Shown: positions 7,995 through 17,075, counted from the stretch's first letter. The stretch: 34,393 nt of DNA from Gammaproteobacteria bacterium (GCA_020029535.1 JAIBJM010000023.1:1-34393), one strand, 5' to 3'. Made by a program: numbers and translations. Notes: a model not told the origin generated them from the letters alone.

Positions 7995-8911
7995 GTGTGG
8001 CTCCGGTTGTCGACCAGCCGCATGAACACTTCCTCGAGACGATTGACCTTGTTGCGCATCGACAGCACTTCGATGCCAAGCGCCGAGAACTGCGTGAACA
8101 CCGCGTTCAGGCTCTGCTCCTTGGAGACCTCGACTTCCAGCGTGTGGTCGTCCACCCGCACCAGTTTGAAGCCGGCGATGATCGGCGCTTCCGCCAGCGA
8201 CTGACGCAGATCCAGCACGAAAGTTTCGGTGTGCAGGCCGCGCAGCAGCTTGTCCATGCTGTCGCTCTCGACGATCAGGCCGTTGTTGATGATGGCGATG
8301 TTGCGGCAGAGCGTTTCGGCTTCTTCGAGATAATGCGTGGTCAGGATGATGGTGGTGCCCTGCACATTGATCTGCTGCAGGAACTCCCACATCAAGCGGC
8401 GCACTTCGATGTCCACGCCCGCGGTGGGTTCATCCAGCACCAGCAGGCGCGGCTCGTGCATCAGCGCGCGCACAATCATCAGCCGGCGCTTCATGCCACC
8501 GGACAGGGCGCGCGCCGGACTATTGCGCTTCTCCCACAACTGCAGCTGCTTCAGGTATTTCTCGGCCCGCTCGCGTGCCAGATCACGCGGAATGCCGTAG
8601 AAACCGGCCTGGTTGACCACAATGGTCAGCGGCGTTTCGAACTGGTTGAAGTTCAGTTCCTGCGGCACGATGCCGATGCAGGACTTGGCGCGTTCCAGCT
8701 CGCGGTCCAGGTCGTAACCGAACACGGTGGCCGTGCCGCCGGTCTTGTTGACCAGCGACGTGACGATGCCGATCAGCGTGGTCTTGCCGGCGCCATTGGG
8801 GCCGAGCAGCGCGAAAAAATCGCCCTGCGCCACGTCCAGATCGACTCCCTTGAGCGCCTCGACTCCGTTGTCATAGGTCTTGCGGAGACCACGAACCGAT
8901 AAAGCCTGCAT
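7991..8911 (-). CDS. yadG: ABC transporter ATP-binding protein, YadG-like (306 aa)
   Basis: Walker A is GPNGAGKTT (residues 37-45), the Q-loop lies in IVPQELNFNQ, the ABC signature is LSGGMKRR (136-143), Walker B is LLVLDEP with D160-E161, and the H-loop is ILTTHYLEEAE. The C-terminal third has the domain usual in YadG/NodI-type drug or polysaccharide exporters. I chose the ATG at 8911 (MQALSVRGL) because it matches the family start; a TTG at 8941 would add ten residues, and neither has a clear ribosome site. It drives the YadH permease encoded next. Confidence 0.92.
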   Translation of the reverse strand: MQALSVRGLRKTYDNGVEALKGVDLDVAQGDFFALLGPNGAGKTTLIGIVTSLVNKTGGTATVFGYDLDRELERAKSCIGIVPQELNFNQFETPLTIVVNQAGFYGIPRDLARERAEKYLKQLQLWEKRNSPARALSGGMKRRLMIVRALMHEPRLLVLDEPTAGVDIEVRRLMWEFLQQINVQGTTIILTTHYLEEAETLCRNIAIINNGLIVESDSMDKLLRGLHTETFVLDLRQSLAEAPIIAGFKLVRVDDHTLEVEVSKEQSLNAVFTQFSALGIEVLSMRNKVNRLEEVFMRLVDNRSHT

Positions 8912-8941
8912 TCGCGTAATGATAACAAGCGGAAACGACAA

Positions 8942-8966
8942 GGCCCCGCGCTTTCGACGCGGGGCC
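8942..8966 (-). terminator. Rho-independent-like terminator of the CsgG-like gene
   Basis: GGCCCCGCG (8942-8950) and CGCGGGGCC (8958-8966) form a perfect 9-bp GC stem with a 7-nt loop. On the minus strand it lies 17 bases after the stop of the gene at 8984-9907 and is followed by a T-rich stretch (TTGTCGTTT). It would separate that gene from the ABC exporter operon. Confidence 0.65.
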
Positions 8967-8983
8967 CCGTGCCGCGGATCAGA

Positions 8984-9907
8984 CTATTTGGCCAGCCCGA
9001 ACAGCGTGGAAGGCACCCAGCCCTCGTTGCCCAGCTCGTCCGAGGCCTTCCACCACATGCCTTCCTTCTCGCCGGTGGGATACAGCGTCATGCCCGGGTC
9101 CAGATCGCGGACCACCTTGGCCTTGACGTCGGCCTTCTCGTACATCCTGCCTGGCTTGGCCATGGTCACCGACTGCGAAACGTTCTCCGCCTTGGCGTCC
9201 GGCGCCAGCTGCTTCACGTCATTGACCAGCTTGATGTAGGCGTCGAGGTAGGCCAGGGTGACCACCTGACCGATCTCGGTGTTGGCATAGCCGCTGGCCC
9301 CGCCAGCTGCGAAGCCGCCGAAGAAGCCCACTGCGCCACCGCCGGCCCAGCCCAGATCGGTCTTCTTGGAATGACCCTGCTGCAGCGAGATCTGCTCGGT
9401 GGAGCGCACGTCGGTCAGCGTCAGCACCACATCGGCCGTCTTGCTCTTCAGGCTGATGCCGCCAAGGAGGACGCCAGCTGCGCCCGGCACCAGACCGCCG
9501 AGGATGCCGCCGATCTTGCGGCCACCCGAGTTGGCGTTCTGGTTGACGATGTCGGGCACCAGCACATAGTCGGCGGCCTTCATCTGGCCCTTGCCCACGT
9601 TGGAGCCGACACGGGTTTCGCCGGAGCTGGCCAGCGCGCGCTCGGCCTGCGCGGCCTGCAAACCCTTGCCGCGATCCACCAGTGTGAAGCACTTGGACTG
9701 CGACACGAACACCTTGATCAGCGCTTCGGGCGACTCGAGGTTCAGGCCCACCCACCATTTGTTCTCCGGCTCGGTGACGGCCAGCGTGCCGTATTTCTTT
9801 TCGCAAACCGGAATCTGCGGCTCCTGCTTTTCGGCCGCCTGTGCAATCGACAGGGCGCCGCCCACTATCAGCGTCGCCACCCAGTATTTCAGGGTCGTAT
9901 GAGACAT
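8984..9907 (-). CDS. Exported CsgG/HfaB-like protein with C-terminal SH3 domain (307 aa)
   Basis: The ATG at 9907 has a strong ribosome site (AGGGAGAA). Residues 1-24 are a signal peptide with cleavage near IAQA-A and no lipobox. The middle part (about 70-240) fits the CsgG family: SKCFTLVDRGKGLQAAQAERAL, GKGQMKAADYVLVPDIV, glycine-rich segments, then ADVVLTLTDVRSTEQ and VVTLAYLDAYIKLVNDV. From about residue 246 an SH3-like domain follows (AKPGRMYEKADVKAKVV, GMWWKASDELGNEGWVPSTLF). CsgG itself is an outer-membrane lipoprotein forming the curli pore; this protein lacks the acylated cysteine and has a cell-wall-binding type domain, so a periplasmic role is more likely than a curli pore. No other curli gene is present. 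Confidence 0.72.
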   Translation of the reverse strand: MSHTTLKYWVATLIVGGALSIAQAAEKQEPQIPVCEKKYGTLAVTEPENKWWVGLNLESPEALIKVFVSQSKCFTLVDRGKGLQAAQAERALASSGETRVGSNVGKGQMKAADYVLVPDIVNQNANSGGRKIGGILGGLVPGAAGVLLGGISLKSKTADVVLTLTDVRSTEQISLQQGHSKKTDLGWAGGGAVGFFGGFAAGGASGYANTEIGQVVTLAYLDAYIKLVNDVKQLAPDAKAENVSQSVTMAKPGRMYEKADVKAKVVRDLDPGMTLYPTGEKEGMWWKASDELGNEGWVPSTLFGLAK

Positions 9908-9981
9908 TTGATTTCTCCCTTATGGACCCCGCTCCCGAGGGCCGCTGGCGACGAATATAGCGCAGGAAGGGACGGATCAGC

Positions 9982-10590
9982 TCAGCCTTGACGCGCCCCC
10001 GCAGCCAACAGCTGCAAGCCACGCAGCTGAAGCTGGCGGAGCTGTGTGTCCCCTTGCGCCGCTGCCGCCCGTACCAGCTGGCGCCAGATCTCCGGGCGGT
10101 CCTCCCACCGGACACGGATCCAGGAGGGCGATACTTCGGCCAGCGCCTCGAGATCCTGCAGCCGGCTGGAGGCGATCAGGGCCGCACAGTGCTCGCTCAT
10201 GCCCAGCGCGATACGGGCCAGCAGCGGGTTGGATCGCGCCAGATGCCATGCCAGCATCAGCGCCGGACGCAGCAGCGCGGGCGCCAGCACCATCCCTCCC
10301 TCGCGGGCGCGCCGCATCGGGACACTCTCGCGCACAGCACACCCCGCCACCTCCATCCAGCGCCCAGGATCGGCAAATCCCGCATCGATGAACAGATAGG
10401 GGCAGGCAGCCAGCCGGGCCCGATGTTCGACAGTCAACCGCAGCCAGTCTGCGCGCAGCTCGCTGACCAGTGCCCCGCCCGCCACCCGCGCAGCAGCGGC
10501 CTGCGCCAGCGTTTCAAGCAGCTGGCCATTGATGTCGAACAGCTGGTTCAACAACGACCGGTCCCAGATGGCCGGCTGCAGATCGCTCAT
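9982..10590 (-). CDS. Uncharacterised protein with FlhD-like patches (202 aa)
   Basis: The ATG at 10590 has a clear GGGGAGAA ribosome site. The protein is helical, with no signal peptide. I see two patches that recall FlhD, the partner of FlhC. Residues 13-27 (LLNQLFDINGQLLET) resemble the FlhD N-terminus (LLKHIYDINLSYLLL as I remember it for E. coli). Residues 129-151 (LGMSEHCAALIASSRLQDL then EALAE) resemble its second half (LGINEEMATTLAALTLPQM). Between them is an extra segment of about 90 residues, making the protein nearly twice FlhD length. It is divergent from an FlhC-like gene, which strengthens the idea. The relation is inference from memory of the family; an unrelated protein remains possible. 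Confidence 0.5.
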   Translation of the reverse strand: MSDLQPAIWDRSLLNQLFDINGQLLETLAQAAAARVAGGALVSELRADWLRLTVEHRARLAACPYLFIDAGFADPGRWMEVAGCAVRESVPMRRAREGGMVLAPALLRPALMLAWHLARSNPLLARIALGMSEHCAALIASSRLQDLEALAEVSPSWIRVRWEDRPEIWRQLVRAAAAQGDTQLRQLQLRGLQLLAAGARQG

Positions 10591-10728
10591 GCTGATTCTC
10601 CCCTTTCAGGCGAAATATCGTGGGGCCGGATGCCTTGAAAGCCAAACCGAAAATTGGGATATTTCAACCAAATTTTCAAACAACGATGCATTTTCTCCGT
10701 AAAACACAGCACCCACAAGGAGCCCCCA
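10591..10728. promoter_or_regulatory. AT-rich divergent promoter region with dyads
   Basis: This 138-bp region between the divergent FlhD-like and FlhC-like genes is much richer in A/T than its surroundings. GAAATATC (10612-10619) is repeated in inverted form as GATATTTC (10658-10665). A second imperfect dyad is GAAAATTGGG (10649-10658) with CCAAATTTTC (10668-10677), 9 of 10 bases matching. It probably holds both promoters and an operator. The AAATATCG core is close to the AAATA(A/G)CG core reported for FlhDC sites, although the spacing between arms differs. Confidence 0.45.
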
Positions 10729-11301
10729 ATGCGCGTTTCAGACGATCGGTATGCCCGCGACCGGCTGCGTTTCGACATCGCCCTGCGCTTCATCCGCCAT
10801 GAGGCGCGCACCCACACCATCCGGCAGTGGACCGGGCTGACGGACGATCGCATCCGCAAGTTGTACCGCTCCTACCTGAACGAGAGCGGCGCCACCCACG
10901 TGCATCGTCATCGCGGTAAATCGCCGCACCAGGCGGCGCATTTCATGCGCACCGTGCGCATGCGTCAGGAATCCGCGGTACTGGCCAGTCTGTGCCGCAT
11001 GCTGGACGTGCTGCCTCACGCGGCCGGCGGCGAATGTCTGCGCGGGCCGGCCGGTATCCGCCGCGCGCACCTGCTCTGCCAGGCTTACGAGGTGTACTGC
11101 AGTCTGGTGTCAGCGCCACTGATCAGCTTTGAACACGCGGTGTTCCTGATCACCACGCTGACGCGCGCCGAAGAGCTGGCGCTGGATGGATGCCGGCAGT
11201 GCGGAGCGCTGGTCATTGTCGATCGCCTGTCATTGCGCCAGCCGCGCTGTGTCACCTGTCATGCCTCGGCCGACAGCGGCATGGCACGAATCGGCCACTG
11301 A
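10729..11301 (+). CDS. FlhC-like zinc-binding transcriptional regulator (190 aa)
   Basis: The start is the ATG at 10729 with AAGGAG six bases upstream. The protein follows the FlhC layout: an N-terminal helical part with TGLTDDRIRKLYRSYLNESG (compare FlhC SRGRLIKLYKELRG), a central HxAxFM-type stretch, LLCQAYEVYCSLV, then a zinc motif C155-x2-C158-x15-C174-x2-C177, almost the same spacing as FlhC. In enteric bacteria FlhC binds DNA with FlhD to switch on flagellar genes. No flagellar gene is in this window and no canonical flhD sits beside it, so the target is unknown. The divergent neighbour may be its partner. Confidence 0.72.
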   Translation: MRVSDDRYARDRLRFDIALRFIRHEARTHTIRQWTGLTDDRIRKLYRSYLNESGATHVHRHRGKSPHQAAHFMRTVRMRQESAVLASLCRMLDVLPHAAGGECLRGPAGIRRAHLLCQAYEVYCSLVSAPLISFEHAVFLITTLTRAEELALDGCRQCGALVIVDRLSLRQPRCVTCHASADSGMARIGH

Positions 11302-11481
11302 AGCCCGGCAGCCAGCTGCTAAGATTCCGGGCTCCACGGCGAGCCTGTGATGACAGCCAGCGAGCATCCGGACCACCCATTCAGTGATTCTTTTCTCGAG
11401 CGGCGCACGGCCATGCGCCGGGCTGTGGATAGGCCGTCCGCGGCCGGAACCTGTCCGCGCCCGACGGCTCTCAACTGACAC

Positions 11482-13326
11482 ATGCATTCGTCCTTTCATC
11501 CCCGGAGAGCACTGGCGCACGGCCTGCTGTGCCTGATCGGCCTGGCCGCGGGCGGGGCGGCGCAGGCCGCCATACGCATTGAAATCGAAGGGGTTGATGC
11601 GGAACTGCGCCGCAATGTCACCGAGCTGCTGAGCCTGGAGCGCTACAAGGACCGCGACCGCATCGAACCGGATGCCGTCGAGCGGCTGTACCGTCGCGTC
11701 GACGACGAGACCCGCGAAGCGCTGCGCCCCTTCGGTTACTACGAACCGAAGATCACCTCCTCGCTGCAGGCACGCAATGACAAGCGCGACTGGGATGTGC
11801 GCATCCAGATCGTGCCCGGCGAGCCGGTGCTGCTCGACCAGATCAGCGTGGTGGTCAAAGGCCCCGGCGGCAGCGACCTGAATTTCACCCAGCTGACCTC
11901 CAACCTGCCGCTGCGCAGCGGCGAGCGGTTGCAGCACGCCGTGTACGAACGGGTGAAGGGCGAACTGCAGCGCATTGCCTCGACTTACGGTTACCTCGAC
12001 GCGCGCATGGTGCGCAGCGATCTGCTGGTGGATCCGGCGGCGCACAAGGCCAGCGTATTCCTGGAGATCGAGAGCGGCGAACGCTATCGCTTCGGGCCCA
12101 CCACCATCGAGCAGAATGTGATCCGCGAAGCGCTGGCGCGCCAGCTGTTGCGCTACAAGGAGGGCGAATACTTCGATGCCGGCCAATGGCTGCGCACGCA
12201 GTTTGCCTTCGACGACAGCCAGTATTTCTCGGCCGTCGAGGTCACCCTGGTCGAGCGCGACAGCGTGCGGCACATCGTGCCGGTGCACATCACCGCGCAG
12301 CCGGCGCGACGCAGCTTTCCGTTCGCCGTCGGCTACGGCACCGACGACGGCGTGCGCGGCACGGTGGGCTGGATCAATCCGCGCATCAATTCACTGGGTC
12401 ACCGGCTGCGCATGCAGCTCAAGCTGTCGCAGATCAACCAGCGCTTCGACACACGCTATGACATTCCCTTTGGCGATCCGGCGCTGGAGAAGTTCTCGCT
12501 CAGTTTCCTGGCCGAGAACACCCATTCCGACAGCACGCGCATCGTCGACGGCGTGGAAGAACGCACCGAAATCAGTACGCGCGATCGCCAGTTGGAGCCC
12601 AGCATCACACAGGCGATGGGTCGCTGGCAGCGTGTGTTGTCGGTGGCCGCCACGCATACGGTGACGTTCAACAAGGTGATCGCGCCCGGCAGCGTCAGCG
12701 TGGTCAAGCAGGTCGACGACCTGATCGTGCCCGGCATCACCTACGCCTCGGTGCCCGAAGGTTACCTCGGCGAAAGCCTGTTCTCGCGTGCCTTCTACAT
12801 CGAGCTGCTGGGCTCGCACAGCGTGCTGGGCGCCAACGTGAACTTCCTGCGGCTGGACCTCAGCGCCGAGCGCGTTTTCAACCTGTCGCGGCGCTGGCAT
12901 CTGCTGCTGCGTAGCGAGGTGGGCACCAGCGTTGTACGCAGCCCAAAGGAAAGCGATACGCCCGGCGCAGCGGCGCCAACGCCCGAGCTGCCCGGTCGCT
13001 ACCGCTTCTTTGCCGGCGGTGACCGCAGTGTGCGCGGTTTCGGTTACCACGAGCTGTCTCCCGACGGCCTGGGCGGACGGCATCTGATCGCAGGCACAGT
13101 CGAGATCGAGCGCGACCTACCGCGTAATCTGGGTGTGGCGGCTTTCTACGATTTCGGCAATGCATTCAATGACTTCGGCGATCCGCTGGCTTCTTCTGTG
13201 GGCTTGGGCTTCCGCTGGCGGCTGCCGGGTCTGACGCTGGGCATCGATGTGGCACGCGCCCTCGAGGCGCCGGGCATGAATTTGCCGGGCGCACGGCTGC
13301 ACCTGAATATCTCGCAAAGACTATGA
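11482..13326 (+). CDS. tamA: TamA, Omp85-family outer membrane translocation/assembly protein (614 aa)
   Basis: Signal peptide residues 1-29 end AAQA. Three POTRA-like units follow (about 30-265), with the opening IRIEIEGVDAELRRNV and the EALRPFGYYEP motif typical of TamA. The C-terminal half is a 16-strand Omp85 barrel with GRYRFFAGGDRSVRGFGY (the conserved RGF element, about residues 508-525) and a last strand ending HLNISQRL. TamA pairs with TamB to insert some outer-membrane proteins and is tied to anterograde phospholipid traffic. Its stop overlaps the tamB start (ATGA at 13323), the standard arrangement. Length is slightly above the E. coli protein. Confidence 0.95.
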   Translation: MHSSFHPRRALAHGLLCLIGLAAGGAAQAAIRIEIEGVDAELRRNVTELLSLERYKDRDRIEPDAVERLYRRVDDETREALRPFGYYEPKITSSLQARNDKRDWDVRIQIVPGEPVLLDQISVVVKGPGGSDLNFTQLTSNLPLRSGERLQHAVYERVKGELQRIASTYGYLDARMVRSDLLVDPAAHKASVFLEIESGERYRFGPTTIEQNVIREALARQLLRYKEGEYFDAGQWLRTQFAFDDSQYFSAVEVTLVERDSVRHIVPVHITAQPARRSFPFAVGYGTDDGVRGTVGWINPRINSLGHRLRMQLKLSQINQRFDTRYDIPFGDPALEKFSLSFLAENTHSDSTRIVDGVEERTEISTRDRQLEPSITQAMGRWQRVLSVAATHTVTFNKVIAPGSVSVVKQVDDLIVPGITYASVPEGYLGESLFSRAFYIELLGSHSVLGANVNFLRLDLSAERVFNLSRRWHLLLRSEVGTSVVRSPKESDTPGAAAPTPELPGRYRFFAGGDRSVRGFGYHELSPDGLGGRHLIAGTVEIERDLPRNLGVAAFYDFGNAFNDFGDPLASSVGLGFRWRLPGLTLGIDVARALEAPGMNLPGARLHLNISQRL

Positions 13327-16300
13327 GCCGCATGCTGCTTCGTTGGGGCTGGTTGCTGCTGGCGGTGCCGGTGCTGGCATCGCTGGCGCTGCTCTATTAC
13401 ATCGGCTGGAGCGAAGCCGGCTTCGAGATGCTGACCACGCAACTGTCGCGCAAGCTGGGGCCGGTGACGCTGCAGCTCGAAGGCGCGCGCGGCACGCTGG
13501 CCGGCGGCGCCCATCTGGATCGCCTGGTGCTCGATCACCGTCGCTCGCATCTGGAAGCGCGCGATGTGCAGTTGCGGCTGGCCATATTGCCGCTGTTCTG
13601 GGGCACGGTGCGCGTCCAGCAGGTCGAGGCCGGCAATCTGCAGCTGCGCGTATTACCGCGCACCGAGGACAACCCGAACTGGAAGCCGCGCTTCCTGCCC
13701 GCGCCGCTCAGCATTGAGCTGCCACAGCTGCGCCTGGGCACCGGCACGCTGACCCCCGTCGGCGGCCGCGACTACGACATCGGCGGACTGACGGCCGGTG
13801 GCGTAGTGCATCCCTATTCAATACGCATCTACACCGGTGCGCTGACTTACTCTGGGCTCGATATCCAGGCCAATGGCGAAGTGCTGGCGGCGCGACCCTA
13901 TGGGCTGCGCGGTACGCTGCGTCTGGCCATGCATCCCGAACGACAGCCCGCATGGGCGGCCGACGCCAGCATCGACGGCAACCTGGACCGGCTGGCCGTC
14001 ACGGGCGCCATCACCGAACCCATGGCCGCCGATTTCAGCGGCGATGCGACCACGCTGACTTCGGGCTGGCACTGGAACGGTCGCGCCAACATCAAGCGTT
14101 TCGATCTGCAGGCCTGGGGCGGCGGCAATGCGCTGGGCATCGTCACCGGCACGCTGGATGTGGAGGCAGACCGCAGCGGCTTCCGCGCGCGCGGACCGCT
14201 GACGGCGCCAGGCCTGAAGGCCGGGCCGCTGCAGGTGGATTTCGCCGGCAACTATGCTGCACGTGTGGTTGGCGTGGACCGACTGCAGCTGCTGCATCGT
14301 CCCTCGGGTACGCAGCTGTCGGCAGCAGGCACCATCGGCATCGTCACCGACGGACCGCAGCTGGAGCTGCGCGGCGGCTGGCAGCAGTTGCGCTGGCCGC
14401 TGGCCGACGCGGCCGCGCCAGTGCACAGCGCGCGTGGCCAGTACACGCTGAGCGGCCGCTGGCCCTTCGCGCTCGCGGCCAGCGGCGATCTGCGCGTCAA
14501 CGATCTGCCCGGGCTGCAGTTCAACGGCGAGGGCCGGTTGTCGCGCGATCATCTGGATTTCACGCGCGTGCTGCTCGAAGGCTTCGGCGGTCGCGGTGAG
14601 TTGCGCGGCAGCGCCAGCTGGTCGCCGGAACAACGCTGGCAGCTGGCGGGCAACTTCCGCGACTTCAATGTGGCCCAGCTGCGGCCAGGCATCGAATCGC
14701 GGCTGAACTTCCAGATGCAGGCGCAGGGCCTTGGCTTTGGCAAAGGTCGCACATTGAACAGCCGCTTCGGCAATATCGGCGGCACTGTGCGCGGCCAGCG
14801 CGCCAGCGGACGCGCGCAGGTCGGTCTCGAGGGCAACGACTGGCTGCTGACTGACGTCAACCTGCAGCTGGGTGCGACGCGCATCGTCGCAGACGGGCGC
14901 GTGGGCGATCGCATCGATCTGCGCTTCGATGTGAATGCCGATGATCTGGCGCTGCTGAAGGCCGATGCGCGCGGCCGCATCCAGGCACGCGGCAACATCG
15001 GCGGCGACCTGAAAAACCCCCTGGTGCGTGTACAGGCCAGCGGCAGCGGCATTACCTGGGATCAGTGGTCGGCGCAATCGCTGAGCGCCGACATCAACTT
15101 CGATCCGCAGGGTAACGGCCGCGCCGACGCCACGGTGCGCCTCGGCAAGCCGGGCTGGGGCGAGCGCAGTGCCGACACGGTGCTATTCAGCACCAGCGGT
15201 ACCACTGCGCAGCACCAGGCTTCGTTCGAGCTGTCGATGCCGGAACTGACGGTGCGCTCGAGCGGCGCAGGAAGCTTTGCCGATGGCGTATGGCGATTGC
15301 AGCTGCAGCAGCTGTCGGCCGAAGACGGTCGCGAGCTGGCGCTGGCGCTGGAAGCACCGGTGATGGCGGAACTGGCCGCCGATCATCAGCGTGTCGAACG
15401 GCTGTGCCTGCGCGATCAACGCGCGCGCCTGTGCGGCAGCGGCAGCAATGTCGATGGTCAGCGTGCGGCAACGTTGCTGGCCTCGAATCTGCCGATGCGG
15501 GCTCTGACCGCCGGACTGGTGCAGACCACCGAGTTCGACGGCACGCTGACAATTGAAGCCGACGCCAGCGCCGCGCCCGCCGCGGACTGGCGCGGCAGCG
15601 CGCATGCGCAACTGTCGGAGGCCGTGGCCCGCCACCGCTTCTCCAGCGGCCGGGTCGAGTCGTTCAGTCTGGGCACCGGCAGTGTCGCCCTGGATCTGAA
15701 GGACACCGGCCTGGCAGCCAGCGTCATGCTGGATGCCGGCAACAGCGGACGCATCAACGGCAGTGCCACAGCACGCTCGAACGGACCGGACTGGCGCGAC
15801 TGGCCGCTGCGTGGCCAGCTGGATCTGGAAAGCGATGCGCTGAACATCATCGACTCCTATGTCACGCAGGTGGATCGCGCCAGCGGACGCATCAATGCCG
15901 ACCTTCTGCTCGGCGGCACGCTGGGCATGGTGCAGCTCGATGGCACGCTGAAAGTCAGCGATGCACAGATCGACGCCTACCAGATCAATCTGGCGCTGCG
16001 CGACCTGAACTTCGAAGCGCGGCTGCACGACAACCGCCTCACGTTGACCGGCTCGGCCACCGCGGGTGTCGATGGCAAAACCAGCTTCAACGGCGACATG
16101 AGCTGGCGCGATGGCCTGCCCTACGGGAAGCTGCACCTGGAGGGCAAAGACCTGCGTGTGCTGAACATTCCCGAGGCGCGCATACAGGCATCGCCCAATG
16201 TGGACATGAACATCGATGGCCGCCGTATCGATGTCACCGGCACCATCGAGCTGCCCTATGCGCGCCTGGAACAGCCCGAACAGCTGACAAATGCCGTGCG

Positions 16301-17075
16301 TGTCTCCGGCGACGAACGCATCGTCGGCGAACTGCAGGGCGATCCCGCCGAACAGTTCAAGGTGTACAGCAATGTGACGCTGAAGCTCGGCGAGCGTGTC
16401 ACCATCAATACCACCGGTCTGTCCGGCCGTCTGAGCGGCAACATCACCGCCGTCACCGACGAGAGCGGCTTCACCCGCGGCAGCGGCGAACTGAACATCG
16501 AGGAAGGCAAGTACAACGCCTATGGCCGCAAGCTGGATATCGAACGCGGCCGGCTGATCTTCGCCAGCAGTCCGCTCGGCAATCCGGGCGTGGACCTGCG
16601 CGCCACACGGCGCTTCAATGATCCCAACGTCGGCGCCATCGTCGCCGGTGTCAACGTGCGCGGCACCTTGAGCGCGCCACGACTGACCTTCTATTCCGAT
16701 CCCGCCATTGCGCAATCGCAGATCGCCTCGCTGCTGCTGGCGGGCGGGTCGCTTGAATCGGCGCAGACCGGCAACACCAATGGTTCGAACAGCGCCCGCA
16801 GTGCAGCGCTGGTGCAGGGCGGCGCCATCATCGCGCAGCAGTTCGGCAGCAGGTTCGGCATCCAGGACGTGGGCGTGGAGCAGGACCTGCAGAACGAAAC
16901 TTCGCTGGTGCTGGGACGCTATCTGTCGCCACGGCTGTACATCAGCTATGGCTTCGCCTTCGCCGAGGCGATCAACACCATCAAGATGAACTACACCATC
17001 AACGACAAATGGACGCTGCGCACCGAGGCGGGCAAGCAGCAGGGTGCCGATCTGGTCTACACCTTGCGACGCTGA
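13323..17075 (+). CDS. tamB: TamB, AsmA-like inner-membrane/periplasmic bridge protein (1250 aa)
   Basis: One N-terminal membrane segment (about 6-27) is followed by a very long beta-rich chain of repeated AsmA/TamB strands. The C-terminal DUF490 domain is well conserved, with FTRGSGELNIEEGKYNAYGR, LDIERGRLIFASSPLGNPG, ARRFNDPNVGAIVAG-like and LVLGRYLSPRLYISYGF motifs, ending in DLVYTLRR. Length is close to that of E. coli TamB. The gene is coupled to tamA by ATGA overlap. Family knowledge: TamB spans the periplasm and contacts TamA, with a hydrophobic groove for lipid. It is transcribed toward the pirin gene on the opposite strand. Confidence 0.95.
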   Translation: MSRMLLRWGWLLLAVPVLASLALLYYIGWSEAGFEMLTTQLSRKLGPVTLQLEGARGTLAGGAHLDRLVLDHRRSHLEARDVQLRLAILPLFWGTVRVQQVEAGNLQLRVLPRTEDNPNWKPRFLPAPLSIELPQLRLGTGTLTPVGGRDYDIGGLTAGGVVHPYSIRIYTGALTYSGLDIQANGEVLAARPYGLRGTLRLAMHPERQPAWAADASIDGNLDRLAVTGAITEPMAADFSGDATTLTSGWHWNGRANIKRFDLQAWGGGNALGIVTGTLDVEADRSGFRARGPLTAPGLKAGPLQVDFAGNYAARVVGVDRLQLLHRPSGTQLSAAGTIGIVTDGPQLELRGGWQQLRWPLADAAAPVHSARGQYTLSGRWPFALAASGDLRVNDLPGLQFNGEGRLSRDHLDFTRVLLEGFGGRGELRGSASWSPEQRWQLAGNFRDFNVAQLRPGIESRLNFQMQAQGLGFGKGRTLNSRFGNIGGTVRGQRASGRAQVGLEGNDWLLTDVNLQLGATRIVADGRVGDRIDLRFDVNADDLALLKADARGRIQARGNIGGDLKNPLVRVQASGSGITWDQWSAQSLSADINFDPQGNGRADATVRLGKPGWGERSADTVLFSTSGTTAQHQASFELSMPELTVRSSGAGSFADGVWRLQLQQLSAEDGRELALALEAPVMAELAADHQRVERLCLRDQRARLCGSGSNVDGQRAATLLASNLPMRALTAGLVQTTEFDGTLTIEADASAAPAADWRGSAHAQLSEAVARHRFSSGRVESFSLGTGSVALDLKDTGLAASVMLDAGNSGRINGSATARSNGPDWRDWPLRGQLDLESDALNIIDSYVTQVDRASGRINADLLLGGTLGMVQLDGTLKVSDAQIDAYQINLALRDLNFEARLHDNRLTLTGSATAGVDGKTSFNGDMSWRDGLPYGKLHLEGKDLRVLNIPEARIQASPNVDMNIDGRRIDVTGTIELPYARLEQPEQLTNAVRVSGDERIVGELQGDPAEQFKVYSNVTLKLGERVTINTTGLSGRLSGNITAVTDESGFTRGSGELNIEEGKYNAYGRKLDIERGRLIFASSPLGNPGVDLRATRRFNDPNVGAIVAGVNVRGTLSAPRLTFYSDPAIAQSQIASLLLAGGSLESAQTGNTNGSNSARSAALVQGGAIIAQQFGSRFGIQDVGVEQDLQNETSLVLGRYLSPRLYISYGFAFAEAINTIKMNYTINDKWTLRTEAGKQQGADLVYTLRR

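Noticed and set aside
11302-11333. AGCCCGG/CCGGGCT hairpin after the FlhC-like gene
   Set aside because: Only 7 bp of stem with an 18-nt loop and no T-tract, so not convincing as a terminator.
11350-11478. 42-aa open frame between the FlhC-like gene and tamA
   Set aside because: No good ribosome site and no recognised motif; more likely the tamA leader region.
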